In this document: positions 47,370 to 59,210 of the stretch, one piece after another
Numbering within the stretch: position 1 is the stretch's first letter
Layout: every line of letters starts with the position of its first letter
Source of the DNA: Conchocele bisecta
Lineage: Eukaryota > Mollusca > Bivalvia > Lucinida > Thyasiridae
DNA length: 64,000 nt
NCBI GenBank assembly: GCA_029237695.1
Contig: CM055278.1
Location: forward strand, 68,253,188-68,317,187
Direction: 5' to 3'
Position numbers and translations under genes: made by a program
Notes under the pieces: model-generated
Told to the model about the DNA's origin: nothing
The model's input: only the letters and a program-made list of their open reading frames with translations
The model's database searches: none

Positions 47370-48395
47370 CCTATCTTATGTCAGTTCGTCTTTGTCTTAT
47401 ATCAGTTTGTCTTTATCTTGTGTGGATTCGTCTTTATCTCATGTCAGTTCGATTTTATCTTATGTCAGTTTGTCTTTATCCTGTGTGCATTCGTCTTTAT
47501 CTTATGTCAATTCGTCTTTATCTCGTGTGGATTCGTGTTTATTTTATGTCAGTTTGTCTTTATCTTATGTCAGTTCGTATTTATCTTGTTATCTTGACTT
47601 TATCTTATATCAGTGTATCATTACTTTAGGCCAATTCGTCTTTATCTTATGTCAGTTCATCGTTATCTTCTGTCAGTTCGTCTTTATCTCGTGTAGATTC
47701 GTCTTTATATTATGTCAGTTCGTCTTTATCTTGTGTGGATTCGTGTTTATAGTAGGTCAGTTCGTCTTTATCTTATGTCAGTTCGTATTTATATTACGTC
47801 AGCTCGTCTTTATCTTGTGTGGATGCGTGTTTATATTATGTCAGTTCGTCTTTATATTATGTCAGTTCGTATTTATCTTGTCTGGATTCGACTTTGTCTT
47901 ATATCAGTGTATCGTTACGTTATGCCAATTCGTCTTTATCTTATGTCAGTTCATCTTTATCTTATGTCAGTTCATCTTTATCGTATATCAGTTTGTCATT
48001 ATCTTGTGCGGTTTCGTCTATATATTATGTCAGTTCGTCCTTATCTCGTGTGGATTCGTCTTTATCTTGTGTCAGTTCGTCTTTATCGTGTGTGAATTCG
48101 TGCTATATTAGGTCAGTTCGTCTTTATCTTATGTCAGTTCGTATTTATATTATGTCAGCTCGTCTTTATCTTGTGTGGATGCGTGTTTATATTATGTCAG
48201 TTCGTCTTTATCTTATGTCAGTTCGTATTTATCTTGAATGGATTCGACTTTGTCTTATATCAGTGTATCTTTACGTTATGCCAATTCGTCTTTATTTTAT
48301 GTCAGTTCATCTTTATCTTATGTCAGTTCATCTTTATCGTATATCAGTTTGTCATTATATTGTGCGGTTTCGTCTATATATTATGTCAGTTCGTT
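47370..48395. repeat. 21-bp minisatellite with a ~356-bp higher-order repeat
   Basis: The basic unit is ttatgtcagttcgtctttat plus one base. Variants (tgtggattcg, cagctcg, gtatcgttac) recur in the same order about 356 bases apart (47755 and 48111). Because 21 is a multiple of three and the unit has no stop in several frames, long open frames appear in all three forward frames; they are products of repetition (QFVFILC heptads), not a gene. Confidence 0.9.
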
Positions 48396-48404
48396 CTTTA
48401 GCTT

Positions 48405-48812
48405 ACGTTGGGTGGTGGTTGGGAGCATGCGATGGGTAATTTAACGATCGGGGTTCATCCTTACTGGAATGCCGACCTACATGGTTTGGCCCTCATGTAC
48501 CGTTTTGGCCCCTGGTACCTGAGATATAAATCCTGTTATGCCCCATTAAAAAGGAATACGATCTGTACTGATCATATTGATTTTGGGGCTGGAGCTATGT
48601 GATTCTGGTGTAGTATGGACCTGGCACCAGGTCAGGATATTCTAATTTCAGGACTGAATATATAGTTCTGTAAATATTGAGTTCTGATTTTGGGAATTTC
48701 CCTCATTGTGGACGGGTTGAATACGGGATAATCCATCCCGTTGGCCCGGCCTTAAATGACCCTGGCACTTAATAGGTCGTTAAACACCAATAATCAATCA
48801 ATCAATTTGGTA
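48405..48812 (+). mobile_element. SINE-like element with (aatc)n tail
   Basis: About 400 bp: gatcggggttcatccttact (B-box-like), acatggtttggccctcatgt, ggacctggcaccaggtcagg, ggactgaatatatagttctg, ccttaaatgaccctggcact, then ggtcgttaaacaccaataatc and aatcaatcaat. Best-preserved member of this type in the window. Confidence 0.75.
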
Positions 48813-48989
48813 CGAAAATTTCATCAACTGTCGACGTCCTTAACGGAAACTATCGTATTTTTGTAAATCATTGTCATGAAATACCGGACATGTCCTTAGG
48901 TACAAAATCGATTGTACATGGCGTGTCTCATAATTATGCATGTATACATACACACCACCGTCTGCTGTATTCTTGCCAATCTATTCACA

Positions 48990-49717
48990 ATCTCGTCACA
49001 CAATCAAGCAGTTTGATTGACTGTGCCTGAGCTGTAGACTGCGTTAATTTTGCCAAGATGTCAACGTTACTGAATATCTATTGGCAATATCAGCTAGCAA
49101 TCAAGCAGTTTGAGTTGAATGTGCCTGAGCTGTAGACTGCGTTAATATTGCCAAGATATCAACGTTTCTTAATATATATTGGCAATATCAGCTAGCAATC
49201 AAGCAGTTTTAGTGACTGTGCCTGAGCTATAGCCTGTGTTAATCTTGCCAAGATGTCAACGTTTCTGAACATCTATTAGCAATATCAACTAGCAATCAAG
49301 CAGTTTGATCAAGAGCCCGAGCTGTAGACTGCGTAATATTTCCAAAATGTCAACGTATAAGAACATAATGGCAATATCAACTAGCAATCAAGCAGTTTGA
49401 TCAAGCAGCCCGAGCTGTAGACTGCGTAATATTTCCAAAATGTCAACGTCTATGAACATCTATTGGCAATATCAACCAGCAATCAAGCAGTTTGATGGGC
49501 TGCGTCTGAGCTATAGCCTGTGTTAATCTTGCCAAGATGTCAACGTTTCTGAATATATATTGGCAATACCAACTCGCAATCAAGCAGTTTGATGGACTGT
49601 GTCTGAGTTCTAGCCTGCGTTAATCTTGCCAAGATGTCAACGTTTCTGAACAGCTATTTGGTAATCTCGTCTCGCAATCAAGCAATTTGAATGGCTATGC
49701 CTGAGCTGTAGACTGCG
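48990..49717. repeat. ~96-bp tandem array, about eight copies
   Basis: The unit contains caatcaagcagtttgat, gtgcctgagctgtagactgc, gttaat(c/a)ttgccaagatgtcaacg and tattggcaatatca. 'caatcaagcagttt' recurs roughly every 96 bases from 49001 to 49674. The last unit runs into the TTAA element at 49722. A single orphan unit lies at 61968-62062. Confidence 0.85.
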
Positions 49718-49721
49718 TTGA

Positions 49722-50195
49722 AGGTACATGCCCATTCAGTAGACACAACATGTTCTTTATATCAGAGACATCATCTGAGACATTTTCTGGCAAAATAAAC
49801 ATTGATTCACCATTATCCCACGTATTGATTGGCATTATCATACATTTTATATCAGATATATTATATTTCAAACTGATATCAGGGGCGGTAACCATGTTTC
49901 CTTAAAATATTAACGAACATTACTATTTATAATCTGTATTTATTTTTTGATGTGCAATTGTTGAAAATATTATTTTTTTCAGGTGACGCATTTAATCAGT
50001 AAAACTAATTAAAAAATACCATGCCTTATTTGCATATGCAAAGCGCGTCACTATCAGTGAAATAAATATTACTAAATGATTACATCTGTATAGCGGGCAC
50101 TCGTAATCTTTATAACTGGTGGAATATTGACACAAGTATACACTTATTTAATTCCTATAAAGAACAGTATATGCCTACTGAGTGGGCATGTACCT
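49722..50195. mobile_element. TTAA-type MITE, complete copy 4 (474 bp)
   Basis: AGGTACATGCCCATTCAGTA to GTGGGCATGTACCT; right flank TTAA (50196-50199), left flank TTGA (49718-49721), one base changed. It inserted into the last unit of the 96-bp array. Confidence 0.8.
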
Positions 50196-50274
50196 TTAAA
50201 CTCGTTGACTGATTTCACAATAAATATCATATCAAATCACCCCGTATATAAGATCCTCTATTAAACCATTACAA

Positions 50275-50362
50275 CGCTGAATTAAATGTTGTCGTTTGCT
50301 GTTTATTTTTTAATTTCCAGTTTTCTGAACATTATTGATTCACGCCTTTTAAGGGTTAATAC
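50275..50362. mobile_element. Fragment of the CCCTTAGAC piggyBac-like MITE
   Basis: gttgtcgtttgctgtttatt matches, in reverse, the interior near 9450, and the piece ends with aagggttaa. The outer end is missing. Confidence 0.4.
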
Positions 50363-50603
50363 ATACTTGTATGTCAGCATTTAGCCGTTATTGATATACA
50401 CCATTCTTAATATTTCTGAGTTAAACTACGTTGTTTTTTTTTAAATTTAATTTTGAGTTTGTTTCTTCATGCACATATGATTGTTATAAACAGTCACGCA
50501 GAAATAATAGACAAATAAAGCGATAGTGTTATGTAACCAATAAATAAACTCATTTTCATTGGCTCAATCACACGGTTCATACAAACTGATTAGGATGGCA
50601 ATA

Positions 50604-51098
50604 CGGTGTTCCGTTAATGCCATCGTCATATCGGGACGATACTAGGATAGCGCAAGGTCTATCAGTTAATATTCGACCCAGGATAGCACGATAACGATAG
50701 TAGGATATCCCGATACTACGATGACGATACTACGAGGCCATACTGGTGATAGTACGATAGCATGATAACGATACCGCGATATTACCTTAGAACGATGACG
50801 ATAGTCCGATATTATATTGTAGTATCGTTCTCGTAATATCGTACTATCGCCATTGTAGTATCGTACTAAGGTAAGTGTACTGTCATGAGTATTATCAGAC
50901 TATCGTCATCGTAGCATCGTCATCGTAGTATGGTACTGTAGTTATCGTAGTATCGTACTATCGTTGTCGCGATAGCGCACTGACGCCACCACGTTATCGT
51001 ACTATCGTCATCTTAGTATTGTGATATCGTACTATCGTTATCGTGCTATCGTAGTATCAACCCGATAGCGATAGTACGATGGCCAAACCGGAACACCG
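50604..51098. mobile_element. 495-bp hairpin element filled with CGATA/TATCG repeats
   Basis: Ends CGGTGTTCCGTTAATGCCAT and, inverted, ggccaaaccggaacaccg. The body is almost entirely permutations of cgatagtacgata on the left half and tatcgtactatcg on the right, so both halves pair. No clear target duplication. No coding potential. Confidence 0.8.
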
Positions 51099-51159
51099 AA
51101 CAATATACACTTGCTATTAATTTCCGGAAACCCATTCTAAAATAGACACATGGAAACCC

Positions 51160-51372
51160 ATGGCTGATGACTCCCGATCTGTCGGTTCGAATGTTTTTAG
51201 ATCAGCAAACGATACGTCTTATTTTACATTCTGCTGTAATTATTGTACGTTATTCAAATCGTTAAATTATCCATCGCATTCTCCCACCTGCCACCCACCA
51301 ATTTCACTTGAAGGCCATGCATTTGGCAGTGGAATTTGTGATAAATGCCATCGTATTGAAGATAAAACTTGA
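51160..51372 (+). other. 70-codon frame with paired cysteines, doubtful
   Basis: Starts ATGGCTGATGAC and encodes CNYC, a CHPP turn and CDKCH near the end. The paired cysteines suggest a zinc site, but there is no known family pattern, no splice support, and the frame runs up to a (GACGCC)n repeat. Probably part of a repeat. Confidence 0.12.
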
Positions 51373-51384
51373 TCAATATCTTTA

Positions 51385-51486
51385 ACGGGACGCTAACGTC
51401 GACGCCGACGCCGACGCCGACGCCGACGAATGGGTCATGTCATACGCTATCCCTATTCATACAATATGTAGAATAGTCGGGCTAAT
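51385..51486. repeat. (GACGCC)n remnant with 'gaatagtcgggct' end
   Basis: gtcgacgccgacgccgacgc is followed by atgtagaatagtcgggctaa, the same arrangement as the right end of the 44049-45567 insertion (gacgccgacgcc ... gaatagtcgagct). The tandem units are absent here. Confidence 0.65.
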
Positions 51487-52940
51487 CACAGATAGAAGAC
51501 TCGGAACTATAGGTAAATGACCCGTTCGAAAAACATTAGCCCATCCACCCATTTCTGTTAGAACTGCCCGACATTGGTGTATAAATGTGACGTACAATTA
51601 AATACTCAGCATCCTATGCTATTTACAGCTTACAAAAACAAATATTTGTAAACGTATGTGCTAAACTGTGATATGTGAGCATATTCAGATTCAAACTTGT
51701 ACGCATTTCCTGCTCGAAATGTGTGTTTGGTCTTTGGGGCGCAATTATACCAGTCTGAAACAGGGTTGTAGCTCGAAAACAAAACACTCGGTACCAGTAC
51801 AGACTATGGTCTCACGGGAAAGTGTGCGGCTAGGGGTAAAAATGGGGTGGACGATTTTCTATATATTGCAGTATCGACCCTGCAAGTTACAGCAGTGTGT
51901 CTGGAAAAATAGATTTATGAATATGTCTTGCCTTTGTGAGGCTTGACTAGGTGTATTGCTTAGATTATTTCATACTCAGTTGATTTTGACATCTGGGAAA
52001 ATGGCGCATGCTGTGCTGTCTAGCCACTACGGTTTTACGTCAGAGCTTAAGGTATTTTTCGGGCATTTGTAGCGAAACTTTGAGGTGGTTATGACCCAAC
52101 TTTTGAATCATTTTCAGGAAATTGTTTGGTGTTACAAGTGACAGAACAAGTAATAGCAAAGCATGTGTGCCGCATGTGTTCGTGAAAACAATTCCAACAA
52201 ATTCAGTCATGTTGACATTTCTGGCCAAAAATAGGTGGGTGGGGTAACATTGTAAAAAATTAAATATACACAGCTGATGCGGTTACTGCATTTTTATTGT
52301 GGTGCGCGATTTGTACTTCATATGCGAGTATTTTTCCATATTTGTCGCAATAGCCTCCTTAACTGATTGCGAGAGGCGGATATTTTGATAATTCACCCGC
52401 CGCCCTCAGAAAATCGGTCAATTTTTGCTATTTTCAACGGTCCCGTGATGCCGATGATCAGTGTTGGCAGGTATACATGTATAATTGACACACATATTAT
52501 TTGTTATTGCAAACTCCGCATGTCACATAGCTCTCTGGCACATTGGGTCCAGCGGCCGTGACCGTGATGGAATAAGTGCGGAAATATGTAATGCTGTATG
52601 TCAATTTGACTCGTGTAGTTGGTTACTAAAGTTTCTTGACATATATGTAACAAGTGTATACAGCAAAATCCTCTGTGAATATGTGAAGATGGTGTCTTAG
52701 AAAAAATAACTTGCAGAAGTGCTCGCTCGGCCCAGATTTTCTAAAAAGGTTTCAAAGTTAGGTGGACTGGTACCTAACGACCTAGTAAATTACCCATTCT
52801 AAAAGCATTACTCAACCCATCCATCTATATTAGACAATATATCGTTTTATCCCGATATACTCTAACAGAAATGGGTAGGTGGGGCAATTTTTTTCGAATG
52901 GATCATTTACTTTGTCCTAGGTCTGATTCTTCCACCTGTG
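51487..52940. mobile_element. 1.45-kb inverted-repeat element
   Basis: Left arm CACAGATAGAAGACTCGGAA, then aaatgacccgttcgaaaaac and cacccatttctgttag. The right arm (52860-52940) is its imperfect reverse complement. Several short frames inside (51668-51946, 52367-52561) have no recognisable domain. No clean target duplication. Confidence 0.6.
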
Positions 52941-53791
52941 TGGAGCTGATAAGATGGACGAGTGAAATGTACAACAAAGACGCACTAAATTATAGTGAAC
53001 GTTTATTATTTCCACTTAGACGGTAATTATAATGGTGTTAATGTATGCCAAACAAAACATTTTAAATCAATAATATACACCATTACAACGTGTGTTATGT
53101 AATTAAGAATTCAAAAGAATATTGCAATAAGGTCGTTACATATATGTTTTATAATTTGCATATGGTTTATTTAGTAACATTACTATATTACCAGGTTTGG
53201 ATAAGCCTAATAGAAAATGATAACAATTTGTGCATTCTGCATTGACTAGATTCGCATCTACGGATCAAAACTGATTCAACGATATTTCTAGAAAATAAAC
53301 TATAATTCCAATAGTAATATCACAGAAGCCGACACAAGCCCTGTACGCTGATCTACAAGTATATTAATTTACAAACCAGTAAACACGAATGCATATACAA
53401 ATGTATATCGTATTTATAAACAATAAGTAATAGTTACCTCTCAGCGTTCCTGTAACAATTCTGCGGACGAAGACAGTCGAAATATTACACGTCACTTATT
53501 AACATAGTATGGATAAATGTTAACCATTATTACCAAACGTGGCCACCATTGCATGTGTCCGCACGACAATATATATTACATGTAGAATATACATTTCCTG
53601 TTATAACCAATTAGCGAAACACAATACACTGACATTTGAACTGGGTCCGGTTTCACTTATTATTTCCCAGTTTAATATAAACTGATGAAGAACATTCACT
53701 TTTACTATCCTATCTGTTCCTTTTCCTATCCCCACTGTTCCTATCTGAACTGGCTGACATTTTATTCATGCTACTATTAGTCATTTACACA
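52941..53791. other. No gene or repeat recognised
   Basis: About 850 bases of AT-rich sequence with no exon signals or visible repetition. Confidence 0.35.
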
Positions 53792-53859
53792 CAGGCGTAT
53801 GGAACGCCAAATCTACATAAACTCAAATATATATTGCTAGCAACAAATATTTGGAGCTA

Positions 53860-54260
53860 GCAATAAATATTTGGAGAGCTCTCGAAATCATTTGGAGAGC
53901 TCCCGAAATCATTTGTAGAGAGCATTATATAACTTTGATTTGGAGAGCTCTCTAAATCATTTGGAGAGCTCTCGAAATCATTTGGAGAGCTCTCTAAATC
54001 ATTTGGAGAGCTCTCGAAATCATTTGGAGAGCTCTCTAAATCATTTGGAGAGCTCTCGAAATCATTTGGAGAGCTCTCGAAATCAATTAATGATATCTCG
54101 AAATCATTTAGAGAGCTCTCCAAATCATTTGTAGCGAGCATTATATAACTTTGATTTGGAGAGCTCTCTAAATCATTGGGAGCTATCTCTAAATCATTTT
54201 GAGAGCTCTCGAAATCATTTGGAGAGCTCTCGAAGTCATTTCGAGCTATCTCTAATTCAT
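53860..54260. repeat. Left subterminal array of GAGAGCTCTC units
   Basis: About 18 units of atttggagagctctcgaaatc and variants (ctctaaatc, ttaatgatatctcg). Each has a perfect dyad GAGAGCTCTC. Open frames in both directions (serine/asparagine repeats) are by-products. Confidence 0.9.
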
Positions 54261-54609
54261 TTCGAGCTAGCAATATATATATTATTTGGAGCTAGCATTA
54301 AATCGCTTGAAACTATGAAAACGATGTCTCCCTGAATTATTGAATTACGCATTGAATTACGCAGCACGATTTACCCAAATATACCCAAATCTTCATTAAA
54401 AATAACATTTATGATTATATTATATACTTTTTCTACAATATTTCATTAGTATATCATATAATAACCACATTTTGACCGAAACATAGGAAGAATAAAGCAC
54501 CTATTTCTGCGGGAAAACGATTAATATAGTATTATTATAAACGGAGACTACCGAGACTCATTAATTATGTCTCAGTTGTCTAACTTTAAGTTATCATCGA
54601 CCATGATTG

Positions 54610-54868
54610 CATATCGCACATAATGTGGTTGTGACTGGAGAAATGTGGTTTATAGGTTTTGCGACCAGTGTAGATCCAGATCAGCATGTGCATCCGCAGT
54701 CTGATCAGCATCTGCAACATTCGTCATTCCATAAATGAAACCCCCAGTCATGCTTCGAACAAGCAATGTAGGTCGTTACCAGGCTACAGAAGGGATCTAT
54801 TTAATCGGAACCTACACTGGTCACAATTTCGATAAGCCCCATTTATCCAGTCACAGCCACATATACAT
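54610..54868. mobile_element. GGCTGTGACTGGAG element, complete copy
   Basis: atgtggttgtgactggagaa to ctccagtcacagccacatat at the right, about 259 bp. Inner arms gcgaccagtgtagat and acctacactggtcac pair; agatcagcatgtgcatccgc and tctgatcagcatctgc repeat inside. It lies within the 2.63-kb element. Confidence 0.7.
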
Positions 54869-54994
54869 ATTAATGCAGTATTAATTTTAAAATATTGGTA
54901 GTTTATATATTTAAATTATATATTACTACCGTATATAAATATATAATTATACTAGTTGACATAACAGTTTTCACACACTGTCTCCTTGGATGTC

Positions 54995-55520
54995 AACATT
55001 AGAGAGGTTCTACTGTTTTTATGAGTATTTCAATTAAAAATCATCATTCCCATTTAGCCATTATAAAGTGCATTATATTCATTTGCTTACTATCATAAGT
55101 GAATCGCGGTATTCTCCCTTTATTTCATGTACAAATATTTCCATTTTGCATCAAAACATTAAAAAATGCCCTGGTATAAGCAAATTAATGACATATATTA
55201 TGTAAGTACAGTCCAACCATCATTATTATAATGTGTATAGCTTTATTTATTAACAAATATAGTGATTACATGAAGATTTGGGTAGATTTGGGTAAATCGT
55301 GCCATCCCAAATTTAGTGCGACTTTACCTAGACCGGAAGTCGCCTGTCACACGTGTAGTAGTGAATACACATATGTCGAGCATGTTTACAGCACAGGTTG
55401 AAGTAACGGACCGAGGTCTATAAATAAATTAAATATGCCTAAAAGCAGCAATAAATGAAAAAGAAATAAGCTAAACAATTATTTTTTACTCAATCCATAT
55501 ACTCCATATTGAAGGTTACG
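54995..55520. other. Interior of the 2.63-kb element; fragments only
   Basis: A pogo-like right end (attagagaggttctactg) is at about 54994-55012, and half of a GTAACGGACC MITE (caggttgaagtaacggaccg) is at 55395-55500. No coding sequence. Confidence 0.5.
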
Positions 55521-55634
55521 AAGTTTTTAACAGGCTCGGTGCACATGCATACAGAGATTTTAAAAGCGCGGGAAGGGAGCGCGTATTGTTTTTTTCCTCC
55601 AGTTCCCACGTGGAGTGGTATTTGGAGCTAGCAT

Positions 55635-56365
55635 CAAATCAAGTTTATAATGCCCTCTCTAAATCAATTTGAGATATCTCCAAATGAATTCAAGAGCTCT
55701 CCAAATTATTTCGAGAGCTCTCCAAATGATTTAGAGATAGCTCCCAATGATTTAGAGAGCTCTCCAAATCAAGTTATATAATGCTCGCTACAAATGATTT
55801 CGAGAGCTCTCTAAATGATTTCGAGATATCATTAATTGATTTCGAGAGCTCTCCAAATGATTTCGAGAGCTCTCCAAATGATTTCGAGAGCTCTCCAAAT
55901 GATTTAGAGATAGCTCCAAATGATTTAGAGAGCTCTCCAAATCAAAGTTATATAATGCTCGCTACAAATGATTTCGAGAGCTCTCTAAATGATTTCGAGA
56001 TATCATTAATTGATTTCGAGAGCTCTCCAAATGATTTCGAGAGCTCTCCAAATGATTTAGAGATAGCTCCAAATGATTTAGAGAGCTCTCCAAATCAAAG
56101 TTATATAATGCTCGCTACAAATGATTTCGAGAGCTCTCTAAGTGATTTCGAGATATCATTAATTGATTTCGAGAGCTCTCCAAATGATTTCGAGAGCGCT
56201 CCAAAGATTTAGAGATAGCTCCAAATGATTTAGAGAGCTCTCCAAATCAAATGTTATATTGCTCGCTCCAAATGATTTCGAGAGCTCTCCAAATGATTTC
56301 GAGATATCATTAATTTATTTCGAGAGCTCTCCAAATGATTTCGAGAGCTCTCCAAATATTTATTG
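55635..56365. repeat. Right subterminal array with ~150-175-bp higher order
   Basis: Units of atttcgagagctctccaaatg are punctuated by gttatataatgctcgctac at about 55770, 55947 and 56100. The intervals (about 175 and 153 bases) show unit gain or loss. This arm is almost twice as long as the left one. Confidence 0.9.
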
Positions 56366-56594
56366 CTAGCTCCAAATATTTGTTGCTAGTAATATATATT
56401 TGAGTTTATGTAGATTTGGCGTTCCATACAGGCGCGTGTTTATATATGCATGCAGCGACGTATTATGAACATGATGAAGCCACTCGAAATCTCGCGAAAG
56501 CCGACAGTTGCTCGCCTATTAATAGACTAGCCAGTTCATGTGAAATATGAGCCGAATGTGAAATATGTAAAGATGCAATCCTAACTTGAAATAG

Positions 56595-56830
56595 AAATAT
56601 CAGATTTGATTTGATGTATTGGTGTTTTAAAAGGCCTGTGAAAAGCTAATGTAATTTAAGGCCGGGCCATTGATTCGATCCGGCATTTAACCTGCTGCAT
56701 TGGGGAGAAAATCCTAAAATCAGAACGGAATATTTATATCGAAATAAATATATATTCATCCCTGAAATTAGAATAACCTGACCTGGTGCCATGTCCATAC
56801 CGCACCAGTCACTTGGCCCCTCGTACTATC
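56595..56830 (-). mobile_element. SINE-like fragment, reverse orientation
   Basis: Tail gatttgatttgatgtattgg, then tttaaggccgggccattgat, cctgctgcattggggagaaa, gacctggtgccatgtccata and cgcaccagtcacttggcccc. The head is missing. Confidence 0.6.
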
Positions 56831-57835
56831 AGAAAAAGGCATGTATAATGTTGCCGTATCTTACTGTATCGAACGTGGGTTGAAAGTCTGAGACTTCATA
56901 TGCATCTTGCATTATCATTATGTCTTACAATTTTTGTTTTCCTGGACTGCGCACACTTTCTTTATAGTTCGCCGTACTGTCTACGCCAATCGCTGGGCAG
57001 CATTGTGCTCTACTTGTTTCACATATTGCAACGTTTAACCCCAACAAGTTATATATTACCAGATTTAACGATTAAATGTTCGACAGGATATGGAAAATCA
57101 ATACTCGGATGGGACATTATTAAACACGTAATAGTAATATTTGTGTAAGAAATCAGTAATACACGTTATTAAATGGTGCCATATTTTGCCGTGTTTGTTA
57201 CCTGCAACAGTTAATAAATATTTAAAATTCATTTCAACTAGGAAGTATGTATTCATTGTAGTGAAACAAGTAAACGACCTTACTGCAATACTAAATATAA
57301 TACTATGCCAAATAATAGGACCGAAATGAGTTGTACCTTCATGCTATGTCTAATACAGATGAAATACTGACACACACTGCGTAAGTTAATGATCTTATCT
57401 CAAGACACTCGGTGGTGCAGTGTCTTGTAAAACTCTTACAATACTTACAATACTCACAGGAAAATGTATTTACATGCATATTAACCCATTGTATTATGCA
57501 TGCACATTTTGTTTCAGTAAAATGTTAATGCATTGCCTAAAAGACAAAAGATATCGACCGAGATAATTCACGGATAATCTATACAATCAAAGACTTCATA
57601 TACAATAGGCTTAGCGTGTATAAGTCAAAAGATACAATACAGTATAGCTATCTGAGGCAATATGTGTAAGAGGCATGCCCAACATAATGGGTTAACATTT
57701 GGATACCGACGTTCCAATAAAAACAACAAACATGAAAACAATTATGAGAGGCGAGTAGAACGAAGTCTGTAATGGTTTGTGAAATGTGTTGCTGTTTTTT
57801 TGTTGCATCATCAATAATAACAACATCAGAGCTGA
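56831..57835. other. No gene or repeat recognised
   Basis: About 1 kb without a supported exon. The 82-codon plus frame at 56900 is hydrophobic, lacks domain features and is probably chance. Confidence 0.3.
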
Positions 57836-57854
57836 AGTTGAAAGGAATATAGAG

Positions 57855-57990
57855 AATAGTAGGTTAGTGCCGTGAATGGGAACAAATAGCTGGCAAGGCT
57901 CAGGAAACGGGATGGGCGAGGCTCTGCCGAGCACATCCCGTTTCCGTGCCGCGCCAGATAACCTACTATTCTATTTATCCCATCAACACC
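57855..57990. repeat. Inverted repeat around gaatagtaggtta
   Basis: gaatagtaggttagtgccgt, an aaacgggatg arm and gctctgccgag near the tip pair with catcccgtttccgtgccgcg and taacctactattc. GC content is well above the surroundings. Probably a short hairpin mobile element; ends are not defined. Confidence 0.5.
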
Positions 57991-59210
57991 TACACATGGC
58001 TGTAAAATGCAAAAATAGTATTGACTGGATATCAAAAATGTTTCACGGCACCGTGTTTCACGGCATATACACACTGTGTTGACGGGATAAGTACTTATAT
58101 TCATTTATTCATTGCTTTAAGTGATGGTGAACTATTCTAAACAACTGTAAATCTCGTTTACATTGTTCTGAAATTTTCGCAAGTTCATTTTCTTTCTCGA
58201 AAGAGCCGACAAATAATATACAAATATGCATATCTCTTATATAAGCTCTGATGCATGCACATGGTGTAAAATAAACAAATATGGTCATAAATGAGAAATA
58301 AAAATGTAATTGTAAACTTAAAATGAAATTCAATTTTGTTATGCTGTCATACTGTTTCAACAAATAAATGAATACATTAATTAATAGAGTTATTCTCGTT
58401 GAGGGACCGCTTACAGTAATATGTCATTTAAAATATGATCTACAGTATGAATTATAATATTACTCCGCCCGTTTAATAAGTTCACCGGTGACACTTGTGG
58501 AATGATTTTCTAGGAACTTCAGGATATGTATTCATAGCTCTATAATCAATGAAGATATTAAAACGTGTATCCTGGTTATTTTATTTTTTTATTCATCAGA
58601 TATGACCAATCGATGTATGCAACACACATTATTAAGTACACTAATTGTTACTATCTTTTTAATTTTATAGATTTCTTTCGGTATCCACATATTGTATCCT
58701 GTTATGAAATACATATCTATCACAAATGCATCTCATTGTACACATGTACACACACTTATTTCTTATAGACGTCTAATATACAATTTACATGTATGCACTA
58801 AACATGCTAAATATTCAAACAAAGCAATAAATACATGTATATATCTACCTTGACCTGGCTCTGATCATATAATTATAATGTGAGAATTGTTTTGCATCAG
58901 ATCTAATTTGACCACAATCAGGATTTATCTGATGTAACTTGTTCAATAAGGATGTGTAATTTTCGGCCGGCTATAGTAACTGTTGATTTGAATTCTGGAA
59001 GAAATCTAAACTACTGTCTTTTTTGCGTAAACTTGTCCACTGTCATGGTTATATAAAGATTGCAAACACAATATTTCACTGTTTAGCCAAATTAAAGAAT
59101 GAGCATATTTATTTCCTGAATTTAGTTCAAATATTGATGTTACTACGAAAAACAATTTCCACATGTTAAATTCTCATAGACATGGTGATTTAACATGTTT
59201 GTTTTCTTAG
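57991..59210. other. No gene or repeat recognised
   Basis: About 1.2 kb of AT-rich sequence. If 59211-59333 is an exon this is its upstream intron. Confidence 0.3.

Larger units (their letters stand above)
53798..56428. mobile_element. Complete 2.63-kb element, TATGGAACGCC ends, 6-bp duplication, IS3EU-like
   Basis: Begins TATGGAACGCCAAATCTACA and ends with its complement. CAGGCG flanks both sides exactly (53792-53797, 56429-56434). Both ends lead through tgctagc palindromes into subterminal arrays of about 20-bp units centred on GAGAGCTCTC, inverted between the two sides. The interior has other inserted elements and no transposase, so it is nonautonomous. Six-base duplications with TAY...RTA termini are, as I recall, the hallmark of IS3EU; this superfamily call is inference. 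An isolated right end is at 45661-46117. Confidence 0.8.

Noticed and set aside
47378..48444. Several long overlapping forward ORFs (up to 239 codons).
   Set aside because: All arise from a 21-bp tandem repeat lacking stops; three frames are open at once and no non-repeat coding sequence is attached.
53857..56212. ORFs of 138-143 codons encoding Ser/Asn-rich repeats.
   Set aside because: They are translations of the GAGAGCTCTC subterminal arrays, open in both orientations, and belong to a nonautonomous transposon.
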